This document shows positions 1 through 12,650 of a DNA stretch of 64,000 nt, in pieces; within the stretch, counting starts at the first letter, position 1, and each line of letters starts with the position of its first letter. Source of the stretch: Paragonimus skrjabini miyazakii (taxonomy: Eukaryota > Platyhelminthes > Trematoda > Plagiorchiida > Troglotrematidae); contig JTDE01000029.1 of NCBI GenBank assembly GCA_014338405.1, positions 135,789 through 199,788 of the forward strand. Direction: 5' to 3'. Below the pieces are notes generated by a model. The model did not search any database. It was given only the letters and a program-made list of their open reading frames with translations, and had not been told where the DNA came from. Position numbers and translations under genes: made by a program.

Positions 1-2869
1 TATTGATTGTCCGCGAATTCCTAAAAAAAGTATATGAACGTTTAAAAGATCATTGGATAAAAGTTGTAAAACAGAACATTCCCATTTTAAATGCAGAATT
101 GCTTCGTTAAGGCTGTGTCGTCTGTAGTAAAAAGACAATACTTTTTTGACAACGCTTGTGAACTGTTGTGTGTCTGCCTTCTATAATGTAATAGGTTACC
201 ATTAAACATTTGGTGGATCTCCATACACCACCTTGTTTGTGTCATTGATAAAAACGTGGGAAAGGAAACGAAAACTAAGGAACGACTAGCCTCACCTGAA
301 TAGGTTGACTTAATCTAGAAGGCTATTCCAGCTGATCACGACTGGCATTCTGTCTAGAAAACTTAAGGCATACCAGCATAGAAGGAATGAAAAACTTGTT
401 GCAATGACGAAGCTAAAAATTTTTCGTTATCATTCAACTGTGATTCTGTTAAAGGACGTCTAAGCGAAATCTCTTAAAAAGCTTCAAGATGAAGTGAATG
501 TAGGATCAATGCGATACCAGTCAACTTATGGGTTTGACTCCTCACACATGTTTTATACTGCCAATATTTCATCAAATACATACTAAGGCATATAGCTTGA
601 GTACACGATGTATTCCGTTAAATATCAAGGCGTCGTCCCAATTTAGCACAGGCATCTCATTTTCTTCTGTAAGTGTTCTGTACGTATTCAGGATCCACGG
701 TTATCTAACATGTTTCAGCTAAACTTGTGTGACCCCAAAATTATTGCGTAACTGAATCTAATACTGGTTAAAGTTACCACCTCAAAATCATTGTGACTGT
801 TGTTCAAAATATCAGACTGAACGAGTATATTTTAACTGGCTTATGTAAGCTTGTGAATCACTTGCCCTCGCAAGCTACAGTGAAGCATTTTTAACCATCG
901 GAAGTAGGTTGAACTATGCAAACTTTATTAACCAAAATTTTGCACAACTCAAGAGTAAAGTAGTACAGACAGATTGGGAATTTTCAAAACGTTCGCAATC
1001 AACTAGAATTAGGTAGAAGATGCAATTGTGTTACCCCATTGACTAGCCACGTTTTAAGCAAACTGTTGCCGAGCCTTCGCCGATATATTCAAAAGAAGTT
1101 GAGGTCCAGTATTTTTGACATGTTTGTCATTTGGTGATGCATCGATTGAACATTGTTTTGATTTCAAATAAACTACTGACACAATTAATGAAAACATGGA
1201 AGCTCCGCAAAAATGTCACAAAGAACGCGTTATGGCGCGGAAAGAAAAAGTGGACAGTTAGCGTGTCAACATGCAGTATCATGTAGGCGGCGTCGGTTGC
1301 CATTGCTCTTCACTCAAAGATTGTTTTATTGAACAACACTTCAATGATGTATGCAACAATTTATATTGCAAAAGAACATCAGCGGGTTGTCATTTTTGTG
1401 TAGACCGTTATGTAAATAAATGATGCTGGACGCATTCTGTAGTATAATGAATGATCTGTGTTCTATAGAAACACCACTGACCACCAAGCAATGCAGCAAC
1501 TTCAGTTCCACTTTAAACTAACATCTATTTTGAATGGTTGCAAATGAGATTATTGTGAGACATATTCATGATCAATGATGTTTATTTATGATTTGTTTTA
1601 GAATCCTCACCGTGCTTGATAACAACTTTCAAGAAACTAGAAACTTGACTTAGAGAGTTACCATGAATGGATGTAATGTACGTTATAACTTACGTACGAA
1701 CTGTAGTCAAGTAATCTCTTGGATCGTTGTATTGAATTGTGACTTCGATCAGTAAGGTCAACTGCAGGAGGTTAGGTCACTGCTACAGCGGTTCATATCT
1801 TCACAAATAAACTAATCTGTTACATTTACTGGAGGCAAAATGCACTCATATGTATTGATCACACAAGTTTCTTGTGCCGCATCAATTTTGGCTCGGCTCA
1901 GATACATCTCAACCCACTTGTAATTGACAGATGGATGACACAATTTGTTATTACAAAGAGCTGACAATGTACGCTGTTTATTAATGTTTCTTTCCGCTGG
2001 AGACTGCCTTGTGATATTAACTAGTATCTGAAGTACTATGGTGTTTCTGACATAGATATCGGAGTCGGAACAAAGTTTACTCCGTATATTAAAACAGAGA
2101 ACTATAGAGATAGCTTAGTTACCAAATTTCTGTCGACTAACTTGACATTCAACTAGACGAGAGAGCATACCGTATATGTTTCTGCCTTTTTGTACTGCTT
2201 ACTGATCTAGAAACGCTCTTTGTTGACTAACACCCTTTTTTCATCATCGTACCAAAAAGGCAGCATGCTTATTCAGCAGTTGTAGCATACACGTGTTATA
2301 GTAACATGCCTCCTCGCCCACCTGTACAGACAGTTTGATCGGTTGCTGCAACGTGTGAAAATGAGTGATCGTCAGTAGTTTGTTTCCTAAAATGATATGC
2401 CATTTGTTACAAACACATTTTTACCCTCCATTATGCTGTATAAAATACAGGAAAACGTTTCAGATACAGTCATGTGTGCCCGAGTGACCTCATTCTAAAA
2501 AAAGTGTATGTTAACAATGATGATCACCTCAGCAATGACTCGATCATCGGTAATAACAGAGCCCGTGTTCAGTAACATCACAGGTGAAATAACACAAAGC
2601 GGTGTTACATTCAGATATCTAGTGAACTTCACATACTACTGAGCACATTTCTTCACAGCATTCGCATTCACGTTTCAGGAAATTTGATGGAGATCTCATG
2701 CACGAAATACGACACTAAAGTGGACAGATTTGGTAAGAAAAAGTAGGCAACTTGATTTTCTAGAAAAAATCTGAGAGTTAGAAAAAAACATTGGAATCGC
2801 AAAGGATTTAGTAAAAACGATGAAAATGACTCTTGAAGTTCTTTCTGTCAACAAACTTGAAAAAGCTTA
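1..2869. other. Unassigned AT-rich DNA
   Basis: No open frame above about 65 codons and no recognisable protein motif, tRNA-like box pair or long repeat was seen. This is consistent with intergenic or intronic DNA. Confidence 0.6.
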
Positions 2870-2955
2870 CTAAGCGCATCGTTTTCAGAGAAGTGAACGA
2901 AAACTTCTATGGGAATGTGACAGCTGCAATCAGTTTTCAGTGTTGTTCTAGTTGT
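2870..2955 (+). repeat. Tail fragment of hammerhead-type SINE
   Basis: The stretch beginning CTTCTATGGGAATGTGACAG at 2904, followed by CTGCAATCAG and a GTGTTGTTC-like end, matches the 3' tail seen at about 23.2 kb and 48.2 kb (TCTATGGGAATGCGACAGCT, then CGATCAGTTGTGAG and similar). The 2870-2903 part aligns more loosely with the tail's first bases (a TTCTTTTCGAAA-like block). The tRNA-like head and hammerhead core are missing here, so this is a truncated copy in plus orientation. Confidence 0.5.
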
Positions 2956-3639
2956 GGCAAGTTTAGTTAACAAGATCAAGCTCTCCTAATGGCATGAAAA
3001 CGTTGAAACTCATGTTAGCTACATTTAACAATAACCGCACATACAGTGTTACACATATGGGTCTGAATAGGCCAATGAAAAATGGAGTATTACTTGGGAA
3101 CTTAGGTCGTTTTCAAAAATTCTTTAATAACCCCAAGTACACGCTATATATTTTGAAAAACGTCACGCGATTGAACTTCTGAGTATATCCATCAAACTAT
3201 TTGCTGAACATACTCCTTTGTCGACAGAACTGGTTACAATATCACAAACGGTTCAATACGTGGGTACGTAAGGTTAACATGGTGACATATAACCGTCTAC
3301 CTACGGTGATTAGAACGCATGTGAAACTCAGCAAATTGTGGGCAATTTTCCTCGTCCATTGTAGCGAACTAACAACAGAAACCGATGCTATATATCACCT
3401 TTAACTTTCTGGTTCCATCTTACTATTTTCCAGACGGAAAACTGTTATGCCGTCTTAGGATAGATTACATGCAATGATTCGATTCAGCAATAATATACTT
3501 CAGTGCAAACTAGAAAACTGTTGGCTAACAATTTACCAGATCGGATGGCAAAGTGTTCCTCATCATACACTAGGCGTAAAGCATGTCTGAATATTTCAAG
3601 CCCAAAGCTGTTGTCCCGTAGTCTCAAAGTTAAAAGACA
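2956..3639 (+). other. Chain of short plus-strand frames before a LINE fragment
   Basis: Three short plus-strand open frames (62-67 codons at 2994, 3201 and 3503) lie immediately upstream of the recognisable RT motif at about 3.77 kb and on the same strand. They may be decayed upstream LINE coding sequence, but I see no RT fingers or endonuclease motif in them, so the assignment is positional only. Confidence 0.2.
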
Positions 3640-4020
3640 TCCTGCGAAATACGCTTTTCAGGGACAAACTGAAAGGCTTCTTGTTCACCATTCACACACC
3701 ATTTGACATCCGCAGGGATTGCCTATTCACTTAAGTGTAGAATTGCTGATTCATGATTAACCGCCTATGTAGTTACCTTCGGTTTCCAAAAGATTTTGAT
3801 AAAGTTAATCTGTCCACAGTTTTGAAGAATAATATAATTGTAGCCAGAAAGCACTCTTACTTAGATTGTCAGAGGAATAGTTTATGTGGGCAGGTGGGTT
3901 ATCTAGAATCATGTCAAGTATCAGGCGGATCAAGTCTCGATAGCGCGGTTAAGTAAGGGTCATTCATTCAAGTCTTCTTGTTCATACTGATAGACCTTGG
4001 GTTACTGAAAACTACCAAAC
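3640..4020 (+). pseudogene. LINE reverse transcriptase fragment (motif A to SGxPQG region), decayed
   Basis: A non-LTR retrotransposon RT remnant. The open frame at 3753-3956 reads YLRFPKDFDKVNLSTVLKNN, matching the LINE palm motif A (a Y-x-DFSKAFDKVNH-type block with the first catalytic Asp). About 40 residues on it reads SCQVSGGSSLDS, aligned with the SGVPQGSVLGP block. The glycines and serine are partly kept, but PQG is lost. After the stop, another frame beginning near 3957 gives VFLFILIDLG, matching the LFLIYINDL block. Before it, a frame from about 3664 gives FRDKLKGFLFTIH, like the QHGFR...SC block. The blocks are in the right order and spacing, broken by stops and frameshifts. The YADD-type catalytic motif was not found. 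CR1/Jockey-like affinity is likely; the family is not resolved. Confidence 0.6.
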
Positions 4021-7000
4021 CATCACTGATGTTTTACGTTGCTTGTCCAAACATTGTTGAGTGGCTGCACAACATAAACTGCCCTGCCCAGTGGTCCAGA
4101 TGCGCCATCTAACATGGACAAACTTATACCTGTGGAAATTTATGATAAGATTCATGCTAACTAACGCATTAGAGATAACTGAATTTTCCTGTTTGAAAGC
4201 AAAATACTCAAGAGACAAGTAGTGCAAATTTATCAACAGGTTGCGCAGTGATAACCAAAAATGTCTAAGCAGTAGAAAAACATTTGGAAAGCCCACGTGT
4301 ACGACATTACACTGTTGAAGTCCCCACGATGTGCGACCGCACTGTAAGCTTATACGTAGAATAAGGCATACAACTGTATCCGATAAGTAAGAAAGGCACT
4401 TATTTGATGCGTATGCGAGCAAATCATTAACGCTATTCGGTTTGGAACTAACTTGTGTTAAAAAGGGCTGGAAGAAAAAGATCTTCTAACATTGAGCTGG
4501 CATTATAATATTGTAAGAATTCCCATCTAAAAAATTTTTACACTTGTGATTCCTTAGTACTTAGTATATTTTTGTTAGGTATAGATGTGTATTTACGTGC
4601 TTTCCAATGTCATTTGTGAATGGGGTGTTCTCCTTTGACAGTATGAACGCCAATATTACACGACAACTTCCACTGCATTCTCCTACAACCAGTTGCGCTT
4701 CTTAACTATAAACCATTCTACAACGTTGGGTTCTTCACAGACTAAAAATACAGTAACGTATAAGCATTCAGGTCTTAGCCTTCCAGTGTAAACTAAAAGA
4801 CCAGTAAATATCCGGAAAACTGTGCGATAGTATTAAGAGGAATGTGCTGGTTACTAAGTGTTTTGTCTTACGATGCACCAAAATATTTGATTCACCATGT
4901 ATTAATTCATATTTCATTAATACACACGTCAGGTAAATGCTCTATTATTTTTATCCGCTTCAACTGTTCTTCTCATGCATACAGAGCTGACGGCTTCTTA
5001 CAAATCATTGCACTTCGTCGAAGTCAAACGAATTGGTCAGAAGAGATTAAGTAGCAATCAACTATAAAAATATTTCCACAGTTTTTATTACAAATCAATG
5101 AATATCAGTCTTTCAGAGTTGACTGCCGTGATGTCAACTTAATCGCTTGATATACTATTGAGTTGCGTTTATTCAAGGTTCATTACATAACTCAAAAACA
5201 TCAACAGCAATACTAACCAAGAAATCCATCCCGTTCAATTGACTTCCTAAGTGCAATATAGCTTTTGATCTACCTCAAGTTATGCATAGATTTAAAAATA
5301 TCTTGTCCATGGGGTTAAAGCTTTTCTTTATTGTAGCTTTATATGGGTTGTAAGCAAAGGGGAGTCGTCCGAACCTGGAGAAACGTGCGGAGAAGTATCT
5401 CATCTCTTTGAATAGACTGTAAATTTGCAGGACTTATCATATTTACGTCCTATCGTTTCTCGCATATCACAAGTTTAGAGATCTATGAAGGAACCTAAAA
5501 CAATTCGGTGGACTGACTAATCGAAAATTCACTGAAAAGGACGACTTACAGGATCTAAATCATGAGTTTTCCATTGTACACTTACTCATTCGAACACAGT
5601 AACGTACCATGTCTGCGCCAATGTGAAACCCTGTCAGTCTTGATAACGCAAATAAACAGTTTTATGTGTTATGAAGTATTATAACAAGAAGCGTTTCTGT
5701 GTTTGCCTCCAAAAGTTGATGCGTCTTTTTTCCTCGCACTAATAGGTTCACGTTTACAAAGTAATCTGTCAAAAGGGCAACTAACTGGGAAGTGTAGAAA
5801 TTATTGATGACGAGTCGGGAATTAGATTAAGCTTGAGTTGACGCGCCCTAACAAGAACGGAGATGAGGGTCAGTACTACTTACTGAAAGACGCTGGCTGA
5901 GAAGGTTATCTGAATTAGAAGATTGTGATCAGATATAAGTGGTAGTTTGTTCAGCATGTAAAAGTTTCTAACAATTAACTACTACTTTACAGAAGCTCTG
6001 GCTGTCCTTGCGTGACCTTGAACGCTGACTTGGGGATTTTTCTTACAAGTCTCTCAGTGGATAGAATTCTTGGCATCAGAGCCAATTTTCCAACGTTTCC
6101 ACTTAACTTCCGATAACAAATGGATATTGATTTACTAATGCTAATCTATGTCTGCTTAAAACAGACCGGGCTGGTTGTCGACCTGTCATGATATTTTACT
6201 AAAAACCAGTGTAACTGACCATGCCTTAAAATTTTTTTACGAATTTCCGGCGGTGAGTATGGTATGCTTGCCCCACTTGCACTTTGACACCGGACAATGC
6301 TAATTTACTTCATGGCGCCATATTTTCTCCCGGTCTTTATTTGATTAGCAATTTTGTCAGGTTTAGACCGATGAATTTGTTCTTCAGAAATTATCCAGAC
6401 GAAATGTTCCTCGAAGATATAACAAATCGCTCGTAAAACTTTGTAGTAGACCAACTGATGTTTACTGTATTTGTCGCTGATCATACAATATTTACTTCAT
6501 GATTCCGGCAAATATATGAACGCTTCGTTGTCAGAAGCCTGTGGGTTAGCTATTTCCCAATATACAGCCTGTTGGCAATGTGACCAATATTTGCATATCT
6601 CCTTTTTTGCGATTAAATATCGTCCACACCTATGATTTATGGTCCTAAACAAGTTATGACCCTGAGGTTGTAAGATCGTGTTTAAATTATTGTCAGCGAG
6701 ATTTAAAATGTTTAGTTGATGTTATATTATTTCTCATTGACCGCACTAATCGCTGTTTTTGTTTGCCAAATTGTAAGGAGTCGGGAACTTTCGACAGTTG
6801 TTATAACCATTCTTCCTATGGGATTCCATTTCCTTAATGTCTTTTCGTATCATAGAACCCTATAAATGCAACTAGATGTTTGGCGTACAATTGCAAACTA
6901 ACGTTTAATCGACGTTTCTTACACCATGCGCTTTGCGCTAAAATTCGATTTTGGCGCATTCCGTTTTTATGTGTTAAATTAATCGGGCTATTTTCCGTAC

Positions 7001-9319
7001 GCTAGCACATGGGATATTCACACTGCATTAAACAAATGACTCTTTTAATGAGTACGTTGGCTTAGTAAATGATTTTCTTGTCCATGTCATACTGTAGTTT
7101 GGCATGGCAGGTTACACGTCGCTTTTGAAGATATGCAGCTGTAAGGGAGGTAGTGAAAGCGGCTGACTTGTAGGCAAACAGCAGTGACAACATAATGAGG
7201 GTCGCGATTGAAGGATGGCAAACAAAAGGCATTAATCAATAATTTACGACAGTTATTGAACAGGGTCCGTGCGGTTTTCCATCGCACAGGGAAGCACTAC
7301 CGTCCATGTTTGTGATTGATACATAGAGCAGGGACTGTTAAATACGCAATTTTAACGTAAACACAAGTTCAACAAATCTGAAGCTGAATACATGCAGTTA
7401 GCCGTTAGCAAGCAATTCTTGTTGCGACTTTTGTTTTGTTCCAGTAATGCTTCAACCACACTCTACTTACTTCACTTTAAAGAAGTTGAACAAACTTTCA
7501 GTCGGCTATTCTCGTGAACATCCTTTTTCAGCAGTAATTTAGGTGGTTAAGTACTATACCTCCTTCTTTTTATACCCTTTTATTGGCCGTTATATATATA
7601 AACCACATTATGACAGATCGGGTGGTGCAGTTGGCTTTGGCTTGATTAACCGTGTGCAGTTGTACACTTAGTTCACTTAACTACCTACTTGTAATAACGC
7701 ATACACACACGAACATATTTCTTACTGTAAATTATTCTTGTGCGTAAATTTGGGGATAAAATCCATTTGTATTTACTTTCTTTAAGGTGCAACATGGGTT
7801 ATCATCTTACTTCTCAGCAATTCGTCCGGCAATTACTGTCCTCACCGCCTTCCTCACTTTAACTAAAACGTCGGGACGTTGCTGATTTGGCGATTATTTT
7901 GAATGATGAACACAGTTAAAACCATCACATTTGTTGTCATTTCAGTTGCCTTTGATCTTTCGTTGACATTACCCATGCCCATTTAATTACACCAAACCTA
8001 ACAATACGAGGAGACAATGGTGTTATTGAAAGCGTTGTATGTCGCTAATTCGGCCTCAACTAAGTATGGGGAGGGTCGATTTGTCTGTATATACTTAAAC
8101 ATTCATCAGTATGATTTTCTTAATAATGAGCTCAGAAGAACACCTTATATTATTTCGCCATTCAGGTTTCTATTTCGTAGACTCAACAATGTTACTAACT
8201 ATTTGTTTTACTGTTGTAATGAAATGTATGGAGGAAGACCAAATAAAGAGTGTGGTCACTGTTTATATGTAGTAACCCAAGGCTAATCCTTGCTTGAAGG
8301 AAGTGCGCCAGTGTGCAGGTGGTTTACTGTTTGGACTTCGCAATCGGGTGTGTCACAATCGCTGATTTAGATATTGCGTTTAAGCATGGGCAGCTAATGA
8401 GTGCAATTGAAGAGTAGTCCGCTAATTAGGCATCCGTGTTCCAAAAGAAAATTTTACAGGCCCACCTGCTAAGTGAAAAGATGTTTGCCCATGAATTCTG
8501 AGTGTGGAGGAGGTTTTGTGTCACCTGACAACAATGCTCTTCTAACTAATCTAATTACACGAAACCTTTACGAAAAAATACATTTCTCCTCTGAATTTTC
8601 TAGTGGTCCATAGTTTTCAGTTTCACTGGACGTTACTTCCTGCAAACGCATGTACCATTTTAAAAGTATCGTTTCCCGAAATCCATTAACTGTGTGGTCA
8701 AATATTCAACGGATAACTGCAGAATTACCCGAAGTTAAAAATCATGAACCACCGGTATACTGTTTTCAAATTTGTGCGGTTATCCTATCGTACATTCTAC
8801 ATATACAGTAGAAATTTTTAAATAGACAAATTTCCATATTCACCAAAATGGATCGACTTGGAACTAACATCCGTTGTTTACCAAGAGAAGTTCTCAGCGG
8901 ACATCTGAATTACAATTGCGATTATTTTTTGATCCCATTGGGACAGAAGGGAAATTTATGCAATTGACATCAAAGATTTATATTTTACACCAATTACAAA
9001 CTGATCGCCATGCCAGGGCATATCAGTCTATCAAACATTACTAGTGAGTTGTCGAAGATTTAGTTAATTCCAAGCTAAACAACATTAACGTTTCATCCCA
9101 GCCTTTGCACTCAGATAGGTTTTTCACCTAGCTTCTTTCAAAATGAAGCACCACATTCCAGTTCCGTCACTGTTAGGGCTTATCAGTAGTGCATCCCCTT
9201 TCCACAGTCAGGACTGAAATTCCCGCTAAGATTTCTTAAGGCAGTCAAGTTGACCATCACCCTAATGACTTGATGTCAGGCATGCTGAATTATCATATAT
9301 GTAAACTCATGGTTAGTAT
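4021..9319. other. Unassigned DNA with chance-length frames
   Basis: The longest frame is a minus-strand one of 136 codons (4012-4422). It has no recognised motif and overlaps the end of the LINE remnant; a length like this is expected about once or twice per window this AT-rich. An 89-codon plus frame at 8017-8286 is also unrecognised. A GGTGGTGCAGTTGGC stretch near 7620 resembles a Pol III A box but has no matching B box. Confidence 0.5.
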
Positions 9320-9390
9320 GACGTCGGTGACGCAGTGGACAACACGGTTGCCTGATAAAAGCTTGGCAGGAGTTCTAAGCCCGGTCTTGG
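9320..9390 (+). repeat. tRNA-like SINE head
   Basis: TGACGCAGTGG at 9328-9338 fits an RNA polymerase III A box, and GGAGTTCTAAGCC at 9369-9381 fits a diverged B box, about 41 bases apart as in tRNA genes. The CAGTGG-x-CAACACGGT block is shared with heads at 12.6 kb and 47.9 kb (minus strand there). The arms do not fold into a full cloverleaf, so this is a SINE promoter relic rather than a tRNA gene. A GATCACCTGAT stretch near 9497 may be residual SINE body. Confidence 0.5.
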
Positions 9391-12300
9391 CAGCTGCACA
9401 CACTACCGACAATCCGGAACAACAGCGTAACTCGAATCAAATGTTTCATTCATATAGAGGCCGGCTAGAAAGGCCTTCTTAAGGCGATAGCTTTGATCAC
9501 CTGATAATGATGTTCAACTTAAAACTATATATTTATAGAAGATAAACAGGCAAACATGTTCACGCTGTATTTAGTAACATCAACACATTGAACTTATGTT
9601 GCAAATTTTGATTTCAGATTACAGTTAAATTCACTTTTTTTCCTGCATTCTCTACGACACAATTTTTAACTACCGACAACATTTGCTTAGAGAATCCTGA
9701 CAAATTGCCATCACTTATTTAGTAGATCATTTTAAACATCTGTTTATTTCAAGGATTTTCATATGACAAGCAAGTGAGGGTGGCTATTGTGAAATGCAAA
9801 GTTTGGCAATCAACATTTCTTAATCTTCGTTCAGTTATAGCTCTCTTGTACGCATGCACGTTACAACACGACAACATACACTTATGTTGAACGCGGAGCT
9901 CACGATCTGTTTATCTTGCTTGATTTGGTGGGAAAACGTCTGCCATCACTTGCATCACTTACAATAATTAATTATGATACTGTCAGCAACAACTAGGCGT
10001 TGTGTTCTAAATGGAGACGCAATTGACCACGCTCGAATGTCACGTGCTGCACAAGGATTCTACGCATGTTAGGTTTGCTTAACTAAATGATCTAAATGTC
10101 GTATCACGATGCGCAACTGGATCCGTGTTTGATTGCTCATATGAAATGTTCCCCCATCTATACAGTATTACAATTGATAGATGTTTGTCTTAACATTGGA
10201 CATGTTCACTCTCGAATAAGTTGTAACAGTTGTAACTGAGGTACCCCGAATTGCAGGTCCCAACACAAAAGTAAACATAGATGGCAGAATTAGAAGAAAA
10301 GCCTGTGAAATGACTAAACGAGTAGATGCGTTGTTAGTGAACACGTAAATAGAAGTCTTCAAAATATTTAAATGTGAACAAAGGGGGCAAATAAGATGAC
10401 CTCAAACATCAAGGTCCATGAGTACTTACAGTTGTTAAACAATATAACAGAAATATTCCAAGCTATTTTTTCATGAGAAGACACTTCCATCAAACCGCAG
10501 TGCATGTGTAGAACAATCCTCTAAGGCTTTTGGAAAATGTCCAAAACTATGTATTATGTTGCGCATATCTACAGCGAATCTCAATGCATCGTAGGAGGTA
10601 CAGGTTGTAGTTCGTGTTCAATAAATAGTGTGAAGGACAACGACAACGTCCATGATCAATCACACATCACCTTGCATCAGCCATCGAGGCAATTCGGAAT
10701 AAGTCATTTTTGAACAAAATCATCCGTCTCGCGAACTAGAGAATACACCGCGGAATATTCCCGAGAAATCCTTTGTGTGTTTAACTGAGGTCGGTATTCC
10801 AAAAGATTTTGAGGACTTGACGACGCTGGCCTTATTCGGTGTTTAACATTCAGGAAAGATTGGAATACTTTATTTTCAAGGATTTGTTGCCAACCCAAAC
10901 TCAATTTGGTTCGTCAAGCGCTGAACACCTGTTGACATATCCACTGCGATCAAATCTTTTCAGACATTGTCCGATATGTCTTTTTTAGTCCGCGAAAGGC
11001 GCGGCTTTTCGTACAAACTGACTTGTTCAACAAGATATTACTGTCTTAGTAACTAATCTAAGACAGTGGGTGTTCGTCGTTATACATTTTGTCGCTCCTG
11101 TTCACATTGCCTATGTAACTTTTAAATTTGAACCTACGTGATTCGGTCCATATCTTCTGAGATGTGGCAAAGTATACGGTAGCAAAACAGCGCTCAGTGT
11201 GACGTTTTTGGTTTCACTTATATAAATGTATATATCGTCTCAGGTTTTCTCTCAAAAAGTTCGACGAACTTCAAAACAAAGGGACCCACTAGTGTCCTCC
11301 TGATATTTGGCAAGTGAGAATACGATTTTGAGGCCGCATTTCAGTAAGCTGCTTATGCGATTCGTGATAGACTTTCACGATTGCGAAACGTGCGTTATAC
11401 TATCTACTGTCAGGCTAATTTTAGCACCACAGTCTATCGTTCCATTTACGCAAGCGCTTGTATGGGCAGTCAAGCATACAGTTGATATTTTGTACTGAGG
11501 TTTAACAGGACCAGTTGGTGGTGGCATTACTAAGCGATGTGTATCAACACTGTAAACGTACTGATTGGCTAGGTTGATCTATTAAAACGTTAGATTGGTC
11601 ATATTTGGGAGAGTAATTCCTTTCTCTTTCATTACTAAAGACAATATAGGACAGTAGTTATGCTGAACTTACCTTGGTAATGATTATCTAACTGTGTGAA
11701 CTCTGACGTTTAGATCGAACTGAGTGATTATTTTAACCATACAAAAACCTATTTGTTTGCTAGCATGGTTGAATGGGAATTATGAAGTTACCCAGTCCTC
11801 TCAAGATCTTTGTCTATTTTTTTGCTAAATGATTTTATGGGACTCAGCAGGTCACTCTGACTTGCTTGATAATCTTTTTGCAGTTAAATTAGCAGGCAAT
11901 TTATTGTCAAAAATTACATATTAATTCATTCTACAGTTTGCATGGTTTGAGTAAATTTACTTAATGATGATCGAACTTGTAAATGGAAACAAGATTCAAA
12001 AAACGGCATTTGATTCTGTTGAGTCCTAATGGTGTTATCTGATTTTCTCGTGGTTCATTTGTATAATGTGATCATCAAAGTATGCTTGTTAGTTAATCTA
12101 ATTTACCGCATTTTGAATCACCGTTTATGTACAGGTTGCAAACGCTCTAATGACAAGTCTCTAAATTTTTTCTCTCTATATTGGTACGACTTGTTCTAAC
12201 GGAAAAAATATATTTTGTCAATTCATATAAACAAAGCGATATAATATTTAAATATATTTTTACACGTAAATATATTGAAAAGCATATAGGTATGTCTCAG

Positions 12301-12582
12301 TCTCCCGAAGCAATGCTGTAGCAGTAACTGACCTGTCCTGAAAGCAGGCTCATGTTTTGTAACCTCGTAAGGTTAACAGCTTTATACCTCACAACGATTA
12401 AAATCACAAAGTCAAATCAGCTGATCATAATTCTGAAGTCGTGAACTCTAATGGATTAAGTATATTCTTCGAGACGAGGGTGTGAACAACCGGTGGTTTT
12501 GACCATCATTCAGTCTCGACACTATATATTCACACACAAAATTGGAAACCAATCAATCGCAGATACGTTATTTTTACGATTG
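9391..12582. other. Unassigned DNA
   Basis: No frame above 66 codons and no motif. It contains one perfect hairpin (separate entry). Confidence 0.5.
11040..11067. repeat. Perfect 10-bp inverted repeat, 8-nt loop
   Basis: ACTGTCTTAG and its exact reverse complement CTAAGACAGT are separated by 8 bases. No adjacent feature explains it. Chance is possible in 64 kb. Confidence 0.6.
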
Positions 12583-12650
12583 CTGACATTTGAACTCTAG
12601 AATATTGCCTCAAAAGGTGACCGTGTTGACCACTGCACCATTATCCCCAT
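12583..12650 (-). repeat. tRNA-like SINE head
   Basis: Read on the minus strand, TGGTGCAGTGG (12640-12630) is a perfect A-box match, followed by TCAACACGGT and, about 43 bases on, a B-box-like GAGTTCAAATGTC (12597-12585). The block TGGTGCAGTGGTCAACACGG is identical to the head at 47.9 kb. No acceptor stem is apparent, so it is a SINE relic and not a tRNA gene. Confidence 0.6.

Noticed and set aside
4012..4422. 136-codon minus-strand frame as a gene.
   Set aside because: No motif or recognisable splice context, it overlaps the end of the LINE remnant on the other strand, and its length is near the expected chance maximum for this base composition.
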